NCBI GenBank assembly: GCA_035512155.1
Contig: DATKEN010000092.1
Location: forward strand, 23,107 to 87,106
Source of the DNA: JABCYV01 sp035512155
GTDB lineage: Bacteria > Acidobacteriota > Terriglobia > Terriglobales > Acidobacteriaceae
Length of the DNA stretch: 64,000 nucleotides
Reading direction: 5' to 3'
The position numbers and the translations under genes were made by a program. The notes beneath the pieces were generated by a model. That model was not told the DNA's origin. It saw only the letters and a program-made list of their open reading frames with translations, and searched no databases. Below, one piece after another: positions 7,957 through 17,363 of the stretch (positions are counted from its first letter, which is position 1; every line of letters starts with the position of its first letter).

Positions 7957-9024
7957 CTACTGTGCTACGCCGTTCCCATCGAGCACCTTCTTCGCGAGGT
8001 AGTTTTCGACACGTGCCTGGTCGCGAAGGACCTCGTAATAGGCTGCTTTGAGGAGTTGCTCCCGACGATCACGAAGCTGGGCGCGGATGGCTTGCTGCAC
8101 CCTCGGGTCGGCCAACTCTCGCTGTCCTGCCGGCTCTTTTGCGACCAGCTTCACGAGGCGGTAGCCCATCAGCTGCTTGGTCATGGGATTGACCACAGTT
8201 ATAACTGGGGTGTACTGACCCGGTTTCAGTCTGGTCACCGAATCACGAGTCGTGGGGTCAGTGTTTTTCAGGGAGGATTCAGGGGTGAAGCCAAGGTCTC
8301 CGCCATTGCCAGCGGTTTCCGGGTCCTCAGAGAAATTCATCGCCAGAGTGCCGAAGTCGTCGCCGCTGTCAAGTCGGTTAGCGATCATTTGGATCTTCTT
8401 CTGAGCATCCGCTTCGCTTTGCGCTTTGTTACTCTGGTTGCGCACCTGAGGATTAGGCGCCGGGGTCACAAAAATCTGCGCCAAATGATACTGCGGCTCA
8501 ATCAGATTGAACTCCGATTTGTGCGCGTTGTAGTAGGCGGCGATGTCCTGATCAGTGACGTTGATCTTGGAGGTAACTTCCTTATTCAAGACTTTGTCGA
8601 CTGTCAGGGAACGTCTTAAATCGCGCTTAAAGTCATCCAGCGTGATCTTTTTTTGCTTTAGTTTTTCCTGAAACTGTTCGTTGCTGTAAGGGGACTTAAG
8701 TTCGTTTAGTTTGCGCTCGACCTCGTCGTCGGTGGCCAGCAGACCCAGCTTTTCAGCCCGCCGCATGAGGATTTCGTTATCAATCAACTCATGCAGAATG
8801 TTGAGGCGCAGGTTGGTGGCTTGTTCGCCGACTGGTTGTTGATCGGAGCCTGAAGTTTGATTTTGATAATACTTTTCCACGTCAGTCTGGTAGATCTTGC
8901 GCCCATCCACCGTGGCGGCCAGATCGTTCGCGCCACGATTCGGCCCACATCCGGTGAAGCCGGCGAGAAGCGAAGCCGCCAACATTGCAGCTAGGCGGTT
9001 ACCAAGCAGCGAGTTCATTTTCAA
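7957..9024 (-). CDS. SurA/PrsA-like parvulin peptidyl-prolyl isomerase lipoprotein
   Basis: 355 residues. The signal (LAAMLAASLLAGFTGC) carries a lipobox with Cys 26. A SurA-type N-terminal chaperone region (LNILHELIDNEILMRRAEKL) is followed by a parvulin/rotamase domain around residues 175-285 (QYHLAQIFVTP, GDDFGTLAMNFSEDPETAGNGG). It should assist folding of exported proteins outside the cytoplasmic membrane. Start: GGAGG lies 6 nt before a TTG at 9024, or 12 nt before the ATG at 9018; both give the same signal. It lies 57 bp downstream of a DsbA-like lipoprotein on the same strand, so the pair looks like an extracytoplasmic folding module. Confidence 0.88.
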   Translation of the reverse strand: MKMNSLLGNRLAAMLAASLLAGFTGCGPNRGANDLAATVDGRKIYQTDVEKYYQNQTSGSDQQPVGEQATNLRLNILHELIDNEILMRRAEKLGLLATDDEVERKLNELKSPYSNEQFQEKLKQKKITLDDFKRDLRRSLTVDKVLNKEVTSKINVTDQDIAAYYNAHKSEFNLIEPQYHLAQIFVTPAPNPQVRNQSNKAQSEADAQKKIQMIANRLDSGDDFGTLAMNFSEDPETAGNGGDLGFTPESSLKNTDPTTRDSVTRLKPGQYTPVITVVNPMTKQLMGYRLVKLVAKEPAGQRELADPRVQQAIRAQLRDRREQLLKAAYYEVLRDQARVENYLAKKVLDGNGVAQ

Positions 9025-9081
9025 TCAGATCCTCCGATGGACCAACGTGATTTCTTTTTGGCGTGCCGAATGCAGAGGGCA

Positions 9082-10035
9082 TCACTTGCCCGATGGCTGG
9101 GACGCAGCTGGTGGCATGTCGGCGGGATGCGTAGGGACAGCCACGCCAGCCTGTTCGAGCGCGCTGTTGAAGACAGCGCGCAATTCGCTGAGAGAAAGCG
9201 CTCCATCCACTTTCTGTCCATTCACGAACATGGTGGGCGTCGCCTCCACCCCGACGGCTTCGCCTTCTTTCACCGAGGCCTTGATCGCGTCTTGGTTCTG
9301 CGCCTTGATGCAGGCCTGGAGCTTCGCTGCATCGAGGTTATGCTTCTGTCCCTGCTGCGTGGCCATCCGGTCCAGGGTTGCAAACTCGGCGTCGCGACCC
9401 TTTTCTGATTTCACTTCCCCCGGGTTGGAGTGAATGAAATCGGCGAAATCCCAGTAGGCATCGCCGTTTTGCGAAGCCAGGCAATTAGCATTCACTGCAG
9501 CGTGCGTGGCCCAGGGATGAATTTCCGCGAGTGGAAAATCCTTGTAGATGAATAACACCCGATCGCCGTACTCCTTGAACAATTCGGGAAACAACGTCTG
9601 ATGCATGCGGGAGCAGAAAGGGCATTGAAAGTCATCGAAGTTGACCGCGACCACCTTGGCATCCTTGTTTCCGCGAGTCGGTCGCCCACTTACATCAATT
9701 TTCTTCATGACTTCGGCGTAAGGATCTTTGGTGAGATCGAGTTTAGTCATGCGAATCAGCGTCTGACCGTCTTTGGAAAGCAGGAAATCGTAATTCTGCT
9801 TCTTTGTCCCGCTGTCGAAGGTGATGGTCAGAGTGTCGTAATTCGGGAAGTCGCTGGCTTTTAGAGGGCTGATCGTGACATTGACGCTGGGCGGAACGTT
9901 GTAATAGGCACGTACATGTCGTTCGATCCGTTTGGTAACGTCCGGTGGGGCCGATTCGGCAGAACATCCCAGGCAAATGAGCAGGATCACAACAGTGGAA
10001 CGTCGCAAAAGCGTCACTATAAACCGCCTATTCAT
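9082..10035 (-). CDS. DsbA-like thioredoxin-fold lipoprotein
   Basis: 317 residues. A short signal with a lipoprotein-like LICLGC end is followed by an N-terminal alpha/beta domain of about 85 residues, then a DsbA/DSBA-oxidoreductase domain. The active site is CPFC (138-141) in NFDDFQCPFC, with the cis-proline loop VEATPTMFVNG near residue 275. It resembles the Acidobacteria/Deltaproteobacteria disulphide oxidoreductases fused to a small lipoprotein-like domain. The role is oxidation or isomerisation of exported proteins. A GATAAT hexamer 17 nt before the ATG may be its promoter. The parvulin gene lies 57 bp downstream. Confidence 0.87.
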   Translation of the reverse strand: MNRRFIVTLLRRSTVVILLICLGCSAESAPPDVTKRIERHVRAYYNVPPSVNVTISPLKASDFPNYDTLTITFDSGTKKQNYDFLLSKDGQTLIRMTKLDLTKDPYAEVMKKIDVSGRPTRGNKDAKVVAVNFDDFQCPFCSRMHQTLFPELFKEYGDRVLFIYKDFPLAEIHPWATHAAVNANCLASQNGDAYWDFADFIHSNPGEVKSEKGRDAEFATLDRMATQQGQKHNLDAAKLQACIKAQNQDAIKASVKEGEAVGVEATPTMFVNGQKVDGALSLSELRAVFNSALEQAGVAVPTHPADMPPAASQPSGK

Positions 10036-10121
10036 TTGTGTGGCAAAACAAGATTATCTCATAGCGAGCGCGACGAAGGGCCTGATCATGCTGGTTTTGA
10101 CCGCATTCCACGCGATCAATT

Positions 10122-10976
10122 TCAGCTGCCAGACTTGCGGCTGCGCGTAAGCAGTGCGGGTAGCAGCAGGGTGTTCATGGAGCCGGAGCGGAAACCCTCG
10201 AGGTCGAGGGTCACAAACTTAAAGCCCAGGGCCTTGAAGATCTGAGTAAACTCAGTGGCCATTTGCGGAGTTAACGCAAGGGGCAGCTCATCGCGCGCGA
10301 TCTCAATGCGTACGATGTCGCCGTGGTGCCGGACCCGGAACTGACGGAACCCAAGACCCCGAAGAGCATCTTCTCCCTGCTCGACGACCTCCAGGATCTC
10401 GCGAGTGACTGGACGCCCGTACTCAACGCGTGACGATAAGCATGCCGAAGCGGGTTTGTCCCAGATGCGTAAACCGGCCGCGCGCGCGAGTTCTCGAACG
10501 TCGGCCTTGGTCAAACCGGCGTCTCGTAGAGGCGCCGCGACCCGGTGCTGTTCAGCGGCAAGTTGACCGGGGCGGAAGTCGCCCTGATCATCCAGGTTGA
10601 CGCCGTAAGCGATGAGATCGAAACTGCGTCCGCGGCGAACCTCCTCCATCACATTGAATAGCTCATCTTTGCAATGGAAGCAACGGAAAGCATCGTTACG
10701 GGTGTATTCCGGACGGTCGAGTTCGGCGGTGCTAATGACCTCCAGCGGAATCTCATGTTCGTGAGCAAAGGCAATTGCGTCAGCCAAATGGGTGCGGGCT
10801 AGGCTGGGCGAATCCGCGATCACTGCCAGCATGCCGGTCCCTAGCGACTGGTGGGCAGCCCACGCCAGGAATCCGGAGTCCACGCCTCCGGAGTAAGCGA
10901 TGAGAGTGCGACCCATGGCTCGAAGCCGCGCGTCGAGCGTAGCCTGCTTTGAGGCGAGATGTTCGGGCACGGACAC
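10122..10976 (-). CDS. larE: ATP-dependent sacrificial sulfur transferase LarE
   Basis: 284 residues. The PP-loop SGGVDS (29-34) binds ATP. ASACLSSR places Cys 179 where LarE carries its sacrificial sulfur-donor cysteine, and CFHC (99-102) is an additional cysteine pair. LarE adds sulfur to the pyridinium-dicarboxylate precursor of the nickel-pincer nucleotide cofactor of lactate racemase and relatives. No larA, larB or larC is in the window. Start is GTG at 10976 with no Shine-Dalgarno; TAGAAT lies 6 nt upstream, suggesting a leaderless message. The next genes downstream on the strand encode folding lipoproteins with no obvious link. Confidence 0.88.
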   Translation of the reverse strand: MSVPEHLASKQATLDARLRAMGRTLIAYSGGVDSGFLAWAAHQSLGTGMLAVIADSPSLARTHLADAIAFAHEHEIPLEVISTAELDRPEYTRNDAFRCFHCKDELFNVMEEVRRGRSFDLIAYGVNLDDQGDFRPGQLAAEQHRVAAPLRDAGLTKADVRELARAAGLRIWDKPASACLSSRVEYGRPVTREILEVVEQGEDALRGLGFRQFRVRHHGDIVRIEIARDELPLALTPQMATEFTQIFKALGFKFVTLDLEGFRSGSMNTLLLPALLTRSRKSGS

Positions 10977-10982
10977 AAGTTC

Positions 10983-10988
10983 ATTCTA
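10983..10988 (-). promoter_or_regulatory. -10 hexamer TAGAAT, leaderless larE
   Basis: On the minus strand TAGAAT ends 6 nt before the GTG start of larE. Transcription from it would begin at the start codon. Confidence 0.45.
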
Positions 10989-11128
10989 ATACAGGGAGTT
11001 TGCGCGTTGCGGGCATCGCCTTACCGATTTGCGCGAGATCAATAGTAGTTGGGAGAAAGGCAACCGGCTGGTAACTATTGGAGGCGCCAGTAGCAGATGA
11101 CAAACAAAGGCCGCCGTGATAAGGAATC

Positions 11129-12355
11129 GTGTGCGGGCCCGTCATCGGGAATTCGCAAGATCGCGCGCCAACTCGTCCCACCATGAGATCCAGGTTTGAA
11201 CCCGATGTTGTAGCGGGTGTCAGCACGCGTCCTTCGTCCACGCTGATCGACCCAGAAGCATACGATACCAGCGAACAGCAATTCGGTGCCAGCTTGGAAC
11301 AGGGCCCACAGCCTCGGTTTGCGGTAGAAGGTGAAACCGAAACTGATGCGACATCAATAACGGGGCGGAAAGGCGATGCCTCGATTCAGTACTGTGTCGA
11401 ATCCAAGAACGGGGTGCCGTCGGCCGAGCTTGATACCAAAGATCTCATCACGACATCGCATCCTGACAAATCAGCGGAGCCTGCGAAAAAGTCAACGGCG
11501 CCCCCTGCGCAAGGAGGCCTCGAAGAAGAACAAAACCCCGAGCGCTGGCGACAGGAAGTGGCCGCCCGGCTGAACAATTACCGTGCCCGGCGCCGACCAC
11601 GGGCACCGCGGTATCCCTCGCTGCGCTTGAAATTCGAAGAGGATCAGGAGGTGGGAGCCACCCCATCCAGCCTAGTCGAGCCACCCGTTGCGGTTCAGAG
11701 TGCTTACCGCACCCGTCCTGCCTTCAAACCGGCCGTAGGCGCGGAGACACCTGCGAAGATCATTGAATTTCCACGCTCATCAGCGGCTCCGAGCCGCTTC
11801 GACGAGCTGGCCGAGCCTATGCTCGATCATCCACGCATTCTGGAGGCGCCGGAGGTGGTCCCTACTCCACTCGCGTTGGGGGGTATTCTGATTGAACCGG
11901 CCGAACAACCACCGTGCGAGAAGCGACCTGGATTTGAGATGCCGCTGCAGTCAGCCTCTATGTCGCGGCGCCTCACAGCAGTCGCGATCGATGGTGTGCT
12001 TGTAGCTTGCGCTGTCGCAGTATTCGTCTACATTTTCTTGAGGCTCACCAGGCAAGTACCGGCATTGCAACCAGCGGCAGGCATCGCGCTGGTACTCATA
12101 GGACTCTTTTGGGTCGCCTACCAGTACCTGTTCTTGGTGTACTGCGGAATGAGTCCTGGGCTGAAGGTGGCCGGCCTGCAGCTCTGCCGGTTCGACGGTA
12201 CGACTGCTCCCCGTCGACTCCGCCGTTGGCGAGTGCTCGCGTCTGTGCTCTCTGGAGTGTCGTTGGGCTTGGGGTACGCGTGGTGCTTCCTCGACGAAGA
12301 TCGGCTCTGCTGGCACGACCGCATCACCCATACCTACATGGCGCCGAAAGACTGA
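11129..12355 (+). CDS. RDD-family membrane protein with long disordered N-terminus
   Basis: 408 residues. The first 270 or so are hydrophilic, rich in P, E, A and R, with a basic patch (LNNYRARRRPRAPRYPSLRL), and look disordered. The C-terminal RDD domain starts at about residue 278 (SMSRRLTAVAIDGVLVACAV) and has three to four membrane helices and a downstream WHDRITHTYM motif typical of the family. RDD proteins are proposed small-molecule or ion transporters; the function here is unknown. The GTG at 11129 has AAGGAA only 2 nt upstream, and a GATAAG 5 nt upstream, so the start is uncertain; ATG 11183 is an alternative. Similar RDD proteins with charged tails are common in Acidobacteria. Confidence 0.78.
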   Translation: MCGPVIGNSQDRAPTRPTMRSRFEPDVVAGVSTRPSSTLIDPEAYDTSEQQFGASLEQGPQPRFAVEGETETDATSITGRKGDASIQYCVESKNGVPSAELDTKDLITTSHPDKSAEPAKKSTAPPAQGGLEEEQNPERWRQEVAARLNNYRARRRPRAPRYPSLRLKFEEDQEVGATPSSLVEPPVAVQSAYRTRPAFKPAVGAETPAKIIEFPRSSAAPSRFDELAEPMLDHPRILEAPEVVPTPLALGGILIEPAEQPPCEKRPGFEMPLQSASMSRRLTAVAIDGVLVACAVAVFVYIFLRLTRQVPALQPAAGIALVLIGLFWVAYQYLFLVYCGMSPGLKVAGLQLCRFDGTTAPRRLRRWRVLASVLSGVSLGLGYAWCFLDEDRLCWHDRITHTYMAPKD

Positions 12356-12428
12356 TGGACGCCACTCTGCAAGCTTTCTACCCGCTGATATGTTAAATTT
12401 TTAAGTTTGCGCCCTTCTAGCGCAAATC

Positions 12429-14687
12429 ATGTCTTCATCCATTCAGAACGTCAAGCGCCCGGCCGTCAACGTCTTCGTCGCCACCACGGTGATGCTGACG
12501 TTCATTTCATTCTGGCGGGCGGCGGCCATCGTGCTAGCGGACCTCGCCTCTTCCGCGTATTACGCTGGTGGCGACGCCGAGAAGGTCATTGGCAAGAGCG
12601 CGCCCTGGTTCATCCTGGCAGTGATGCTGTTCAGCTACGCTGTCCGCGCGCTCTATATCGAATCCAGCAGCATGTTCGTCCGGGGCGGCGTGTACCGCGT
12701 GGTCAAAGAAGCCATGGGCGGCACGTTGGCGAAAATTTCAGTTTCGGCGTTGCTCTTTGATTACGTCCTGACCGGGCCCATCAGTGCGGTTTCCGCAGGG
12801 CAATATTTGGCGGGATTCGTTGAGGATATTGCCCGTTATCTGAAGCACCCTTTCCACGCCTTCCCCGAGAATACCTTTGCCGCCGCCTTTGCGGTATTGG
12901 TTGTTCTTTACTTCTGGCGAAAGAATATTCAGGGCATTCACGAATCTAGCGAAAAGGCACTGCAGATCATGATTATCACCACCGTGATGGTGGTGTTGCT
13001 AATTCTGTGGTGTGTGTTCACAATTTTGCGCGGTCCCGTCGTCCAGCTACCACCGAATCCTCTGCACCCGGGAGTGGTTCTACTCAACAAGGAATCGTTA
13101 GGCTGGCTGTACGGCACCTGGATCAGTCATCTCACCTGGATCATCATGTTCGTCGGTTTCGGCCACTCCGTATTGGCGATGAGCGGCGAAGAAACCCTGG
13201 CCCAGGTCAATCGCGAGATCGAACATCCCAAGCTGAAAAACCTGGAGAAGACTGGGCTGGTGATTTTCGTATACAGCCTGCTGTTCACCGGCCTGGTGTC
13301 GTTCTTCGCGGTAATGATTATTCCCGACAAAGTCAGGCCCGAATACTTTGGCAATCTCATCGGCGGAATCGCCATGTTCCTGGTCGGCCCAACCTGGGCT
13401 AGGCTGGCTTTTCGCGCCTTCGTGGTGCTGGTCGGCGTTTTAATTCTAGCCGGCGCTCAGAACACATCTATCGTGGGCGCTAATGGCGTGCTCAACCGCA
13501 TGGCGGAAGATGGCGTGCTGACCTCCGCCTTTCAGAAACCCCATCACCGGTACGGTACAAGCTTCCGCGTGATCAACCTGATTGTCGCCATGCAAATACT
13601 CACAATCATGTTGACGCGGGGTAACGTATTTGTTCTGGCGGGACTGTATGCCTTTGGGGTGATCTGGAGCTTTGCCCTAATGTCGCTCGCCGTACTAGTC
13701 CTGCGCTATACCGAACCAGTGAGCCGCGAGTGGAGAGTGCCGGGAAATTTCCGGCTGTTCGATCGCGAGATTCCGGTCGGCCTCATAGTAATTGCTATTG
13801 TTCTGTTCACCACCGCGCTGGTCAATCTTCTAACCAAATCTGAAGCTACCATCGCCGGAGTTACCTTCAGCGGTATCTTCTTTGCGGTTTTCAGCTACTC
13901 GGAACGGCAGGTTGCCAAAGCACGAAAAGGGAAACCAGAGGGGCTGGCTCAGTTTCGTGTGTATGGCAACCAGGAACTGGGCAGTGGGGCGCTTGGGGTT
14001 CGGCCTGGAAACATCCTGGTTGCGGTTCGTGATCCCAAGAACCTCTACTACCTGCGGGAAGTCCTTAGACGGACCGACACCAACCGGCAGGATGTGGTTG
14101 TCATGACCGCGCGTCTCTACCATCGCGAACACGCGTTCGGAGGCAGCGCGGTTCTCGAAGCAGGTGAAATTTTCGACCATTACGAGCAGGAGCTGTTTAC
14201 CGCTGCGGTCGCCGCAGCCGAGAAGGAAGGCAGGCCAGTTTCGTTGCTCGTAGTCCCCGCAAGCGATGTTTTTGAGGCAATCGTTTTGACCGCACAGCGG
14301 CTGGATTCAAGCCGGATTGTCTGTGGCCTATCCAATAAACTTACCGCGGATGAGCAGGCTAAACGGACTGGAGACGCATGGGAGAAGCTACCGGAACCGC
14401 GGCCACGGATCACGCTGGAAGTCCATTTGCCCGACGGCACCATCCGCGAATATCCGCTGGGGCCGCATACACCGCGCATGCGTCCACAGGACTTGGAACT
14501 CATGCACAAGGTGTGGCTGGACGTTACGTCGGATCCCAATTACTGCGGAGCTCATCACTACCACATTGTGGCGTTAGCGCTTGAGGAGCTGCAGCGCGAA
14601 TTGAGTACGGAGCAGCGGACGGCATTGCTGGCAAAATTGAACGAAGAGTTGCACAAGGACGGAAGCAGCACCCCACCGTGTCCCTGA
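12429..14687 (+). CDS. APC-family amino-acid permease fused to a USP-like domain
   Basis: 752 residues. Residues 1 to about 480 form a permease of about 12 membrane helices, with APC-superfamily features such as the region SAGQYLAGFVEDIARY and GAQNTSIVGANGVLNRMAED. After about residue 500 a soluble domain starts (GNILVAVRDPKNLYYLREVL). Its beta-alpha pattern resembles universal stress proteins, and it is followed by a charged region to the C-terminus. Family knowledge suggests amino-acid or polyamine transport with a cytoplasmic sensor-like domain. The ligand of the C-terminal domain is unknown. No strong Shine-Dalgarno is visible at the ATG. gltX follows 35 bp later. Confidence 0.82.
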   Translation: MSSSIQNVKRPAVNVFVATTVMLTFISFWRAAAIVLADLASSAYYAGGDAEKVIGKSAPWFILAVMLFSYAVRALYIESSSMFVRGGVYRVVKEAMGGTLAKISVSALLFDYVLTGPISAVSAGQYLAGFVEDIARYLKHPFHAFPENTFAAAFAVLVVLYFWRKNIQGIHESSEKALQIMIITTVMVVLLILWCVFTILRGPVVQLPPNPLHPGVVLLNKESLGWLYGTWISHLTWIIMFVGFGHSVLAMSGEETLAQVNREIEHPKLKNLEKTGLVIFVYSLLFTGLVSFFAVMIIPDKVRPEYFGNLIGGIAMFLVGPTWARLAFRAFVVLVGVLILAGAQNTSIVGANGVLNRMAEDGVLTSAFQKPHHRYGTSFRVINLIVAMQILTIMLTRGNVFVLAGLYAFGVIWSFALMSLAVLVLRYTEPVSREWRVPGNFRLFDREIPVGLIVIAIVLFTTALVNLLTKSEATIAGVTFSGIFFAVFSYSERQVAKARKGKPEGLAQFRVYGNQELGSGALGVRPGNILVAVRDPKNLYYLREVLRRTDTNRQDVVVMTARLYHREHAFGGSAVLEAGEIFDHYEQELFTAAVAAAEKEGRPVSLLVVPASDVFEAIVLTAQRLDSSRIVCGLSNKLTADEQAKRTGDAWEKLPEPRPRITLEVHLPDGTIREYPLGPHTPRMRPQDLELMHKVWLDVTSDPNYCGAHHYHIVALALEELQRELSTEQRTALLAKLNEELHKDGSSTPPCP

Positions 14688-14710
14688 TGAATCACGTCGA
14701 CCTCTCCTGC

Positions 14711-14716
14711 TAACAT
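14711..14716 (+). promoter_or_regulatory. extended -10 TGC-TAACAT, leaderless gltX
   Basis: TGCTAACAT (14708-14716) ends 6 nt before the GTG start of gltX. No Shine-Dalgarno lies between. Confidence 0.45.
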
Positions 14717-14722
14717 CACCTG

Positions 14723-16282
14723 GTGACTGCAAATTCTCCAGTAAGAGTGCGCTTTGCCCCTTCGCCGACTGGCCATTTGCACGTTGGCAACGCGCGCACA
14801 GCTCTCTTTAACTGGCTTTTTGCCCGCCAAAAAGGCGGCGCCATGGTGCTGCGTATCGAGGACACCGATGTCGAGCGCAGCGAAGCGCGCTTCGAAGATC
14901 AGCTGATCGATGACCTGAAGTGGCTAGGACTGGACTGGGACGAAGGGCCGGACGTGGGCGGGCCCTACACGCCCTATCGGCAGTCCGATCGCTTGGATGT
15001 TTATCGTGAATACGGGGAGCGACTGCTCGACGAAGGCAAGGCGTACTTGTGCTTCTGCACGGAAGACGAACTGCAGCAAGAGCGTGATCGGGCCCAAGCC
15101 GAAAGCCGCCAACAAATCTACTCGGGCAAGTGCCGGGTGATTGATCCTGACGCAGCCAAACGGAGAAGGGCGGATGGTGAGGCTGCGGCGATCCGCCTGA
15201 GAATTCCCGAGCATCCCATTCGGTTTCACGACATTGTGCACGGGGATGTGGAGTTTTCGAACGAAGTGGTGAGCGACCCGATTATCCTGCGCTCGAATGA
15301 GATGCCGGTTTACAACTACGTCGTGGTAATCGACGACGCGCTGATGAAGATCACGCATGTGATTCGCGGCGACGACCATCTCTCCAATACCCCAAAGCAA
15401 GTTGCTTTGTATGAAGCTTTGGGCTGGTCCGTGCCAGAGTTCGCCCATCTTTCGACGATTCTTGGCAGTGACCGCGAGCGGCTTTCCAAACGCCACGGAG
15501 CCACTTCTATCGCCAATTTCCGCGACATGGGTGTGCTGCCCGAGGCTTTGGTGAATTACCTGGCGCTCTTAGGTTGGGCGCCAAGCGGCGGCACGCGGGA
15601 AATCTTCGGCTTGGAAGATCTGGTGAAGGAATTTTCGCTGGAACGGGTGACGCCGTCCCCGGCGGTGTTCGATATGGAGAAGCTGTACTGGCTGAACCGG
15701 CACTACATCAAGCAATGCGAGTTGCAACGGCTGACTTTCCTGGGGTTGGAGTTTTTTGCGAAGTCAGGCGTTCTGGACAGGAATCCGACTTCTCCGCCAA
15801 ACTCCGATCGGACTGTGTTGGTTGAGAAAAGCCTCTTCGATTGGTTCTCCAGAGTCACGGAACTGTTTGCACCTTATGTGGATCGCCTCGATCAGCTCCC
15901 GGAACGAGCTTCTCCGATTTTTAGCTATGACGCGAAGGCCGCCCTCGCCGCGCCCGAGAATGCCGAAGTTCTTGCATGGCCTCAGACCAAAACGGTACTG
16001 GACCGGTTCGCGGTTAAGGTCTTGGAGAATGAATGTGCCCAAGTAGGTAAACTTACCGCCGAGGAATTCAACAAAATCGTTAGCGAGGTGAAAGCCGAAA
16101 CTGGGGTGAAAGGTAAAGAACTTTTTCATCCCATACGCATCGTGGTGATGGGTTCGCATTCTGGCCCGGCGTTTGACAAGCTCATACCAGTCCTCGAAGA
16201 AGGCAGTCGGTTGGAATTGCCCAACCACGTCCTGAGCGTCAGGGAACGAGTGGAAGAGTTCAGCAAGGCCCGATTGGGATAA
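14723..16282 (+). CDS. gltX: glutamyl-tRNA synthetase
   Basis: 519 residues, class I synthetase. The HIGH-type motif is SPTGHLHVGNARTALFNW near the N-terminus. The Rossmann insertion follows, and the KMSKS-type motif is ERLSKRHGATSI. The anticodon-binding helical domain completes the C-terminal half. It charges tRNA-Glu, and in organisms lacking GlnRS also tRNA-Gln. Whether this copy is discriminating cannot be judged here. Length is slightly longer than the usual ~470-490, mainly through a short insert around RNPTSPPNSDRT. The GTG start lies right behind a -10-like sequence and no ribosome site is present. The permease gene ends 35 bp upstream. Confidence 0.95.
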   Translation: MTANSPVRVRFAPSPTGHLHVGNARTALFNWLFARQKGGAMVLRIEDTDVERSEARFEDQLIDDLKWLGLDWDEGPDVGGPYTPYRQSDRLDVYREYGERLLDEGKAYLCFCTEDELQQERDRAQAESRQQIYSGKCRVIDPDAAKRRRADGEAAAIRLRIPEHPIRFHDIVHGDVEFSNEVVSDPIILRSNEMPVYNYVVVIDDALMKITHVIRGDDHLSNTPKQVALYEALGWSVPEFAHLSTILGSDRERLSKRHGATSIANFRDMGVLPEALVNYLALLGWAPSGGTREIFGLEDLVKEFSLERVTPSPAVFDMEKLYWLNRHYIKQCELQRLTFLGLEFFAKSGVLDRNPTSPPNSDRTVLVEKSLFDWFSRVTELFAPYVDRLDQLPERASPIFSYDAKAALAAPENAEVLAWPQTKTVLDRFAVKVLENECAQVGKLTAEEFNKIVSEVKAETGVKGKELFHPIRIVVMGSHSGPAFDKLIPVLEEGSRLELPNHVLSVRERVEEFSKARLG

Positions 16283-16352
16283 GAAGGCAGTCCGATTTCA
16301 CGAGTCGCACAAATGTATCTGCGGATCTAAATCGAGTCGTCTTTCTTGGTTT

Positions 16353-17264
16353 CTACCGCTTTAAGATCTCCTGCAGAGCCCTCCTCAGATCGGAAAATTG
16401 GAAGGGATACCCGCTAGCAATTAGCTTGGCAGGTTCCACGCGCTGACTGGCGAGCAGGAGTTCGTCGGCCATCTCGCCGAAAGCCAGACGCGCGGCAAAT
16501 GCAGGCATTGGGAAAATGGCTGGGCGCGACAGGACCGACGCTAGGGTCTTGCTGAATTCAGCGTTGGTCGCCGGTCTGGGCGAAACAACGTTGACGGGTC
16601 CTTGCAGCAAGTCGCTCTTTAGGGCGTGGTGAATGGCTCCCACCACGTCACGGACGTGAACCCAACTCCACCACTGGCGTCCGTCTCCAATATAGCCGCC
16701 CAGACCCAAACGGAACGGAAAGAGCATCTTCTGCAATGCGCCACCGTCAGCGCTCAGCACCACGCCGAATCGCATTTGTGCGGTGCGAATTCCTGCCGCC
16801 GCTGCAGGCTCTGTGCCAGCTTCCCACTCGCGACACACTTCGGCAAGAAAGTCATTTCCGGAGGGGCTGTCCTCGCCCAGAATATCCTCGCCCCGATTGC
16901 CATAGTACCCGATGGCGGATCCGGAGATCAGCACCTCTGGCGGCCGCGAACCCTTGGCCAAGGCCTCGGCTAAATGACGGGTTCCCAGCCGGCGGCTGTC
17001 CAGAATGCGCTGTTTCTTTGCCTCAGTCCAACGGCCCACGATCGATTCCCCAGCAAGGTGGATGACCGCCGCGAAGCCGGAGACCGATTCCGGCGGCAGT
17101 GGGTGGGCAGGGTCCCAGGAGATCTGCCCGCCGCCAGATGTGACGCCCCGAACCAGGCGCGTTACGTTGAATCCGCGTGATGCCAGTGAGGGCAGAAGGG
17201 CTGCGCCAATGGGTCCCGAGACTCCGCTAACCAGAATTCGAGACGAATTCGCCAACGTGGCCAC
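16353..17264 (-). CDS. TIGR01777-type NAD-dependent epimerase/SulA-like protein
   Basis: 303 residues from GTG 17264. An upstream-extended reading would run into the oppositely oriented relA/spoT gene and is not family-like. It has the Rossmann motif SGVSGPIGAALLPSLASRG, the catalytic-type Tyr in SGSAIGYYG, the family's WVHVRDVVGAIHHAL and a C-terminal substrate domain. It belongs to the extended SDR group annotated as TIGR01777/YfcH, whose substrate is unknown. Start: TACATT on the minus strand (17271-17276) ends 6 nt before the GTG and no Shine-Dalgarno is seen, so a leaderless message is likely. TTG 17267 is an alternative. Confidence 0.85.
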   Translation of the reverse strand: MATLANSSRILVSGVSGPIGAALLPSLASRGFNVTRLVRGVTSGGGQISWDPAHPLPPESVSGFAAVIHLAGESIVGRWTEAKKQRILDSRRLGTRHLAEALAKGSRPPEVLISGSAIGYYGNRGEDILGEDSPSGNDFLAEVCREWEAGTEPAAAAGIRTAQMRFGVVLSADGGALQKMLFPFRLGLGGYIGDGRQWWSWVHVRDVVGAIHHALKSDLLQGPVNVVSPRPATNAEFSKTLASVLSRPAIFPMPAFAARLAFGEMADELLLASQRVEPAKLIASGYPFQFSDLRRALQEILKR

Positions 17265-17270
17265 CAAGCA

Positions 17271-17276
17271 AATGTA
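17271..17276 (-). promoter_or_regulatory. -10 hexamer TACATT, leaderless epimerase gene
   Basis: TACATT on the minus strand ends 6 nt before the GTG at 17264. Confidence 0.4.
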
Positions 17277-17352
17277 CCAGATGGAATTAGAAGGCCGATT
17301 TCCCCGCTCCTGCGGGAGGCGGGACCCTTCCCGGCGGCTTCTTGCTGGGGGA

Positions 17353-17358
17353 TATAAT
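17353..17358 (+). promoter_or_regulatory. consensus -10 TATAAT, leaderless relA/spoT
   Basis: A perfect TATAAT ends 5 nt before the ATG at 17364. A start site at the usual distance would coincide with the A of the ATG. No -35 of consensus type is visible. Confidence 0.55.
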
Positions 17359-17363
17359 CGATT

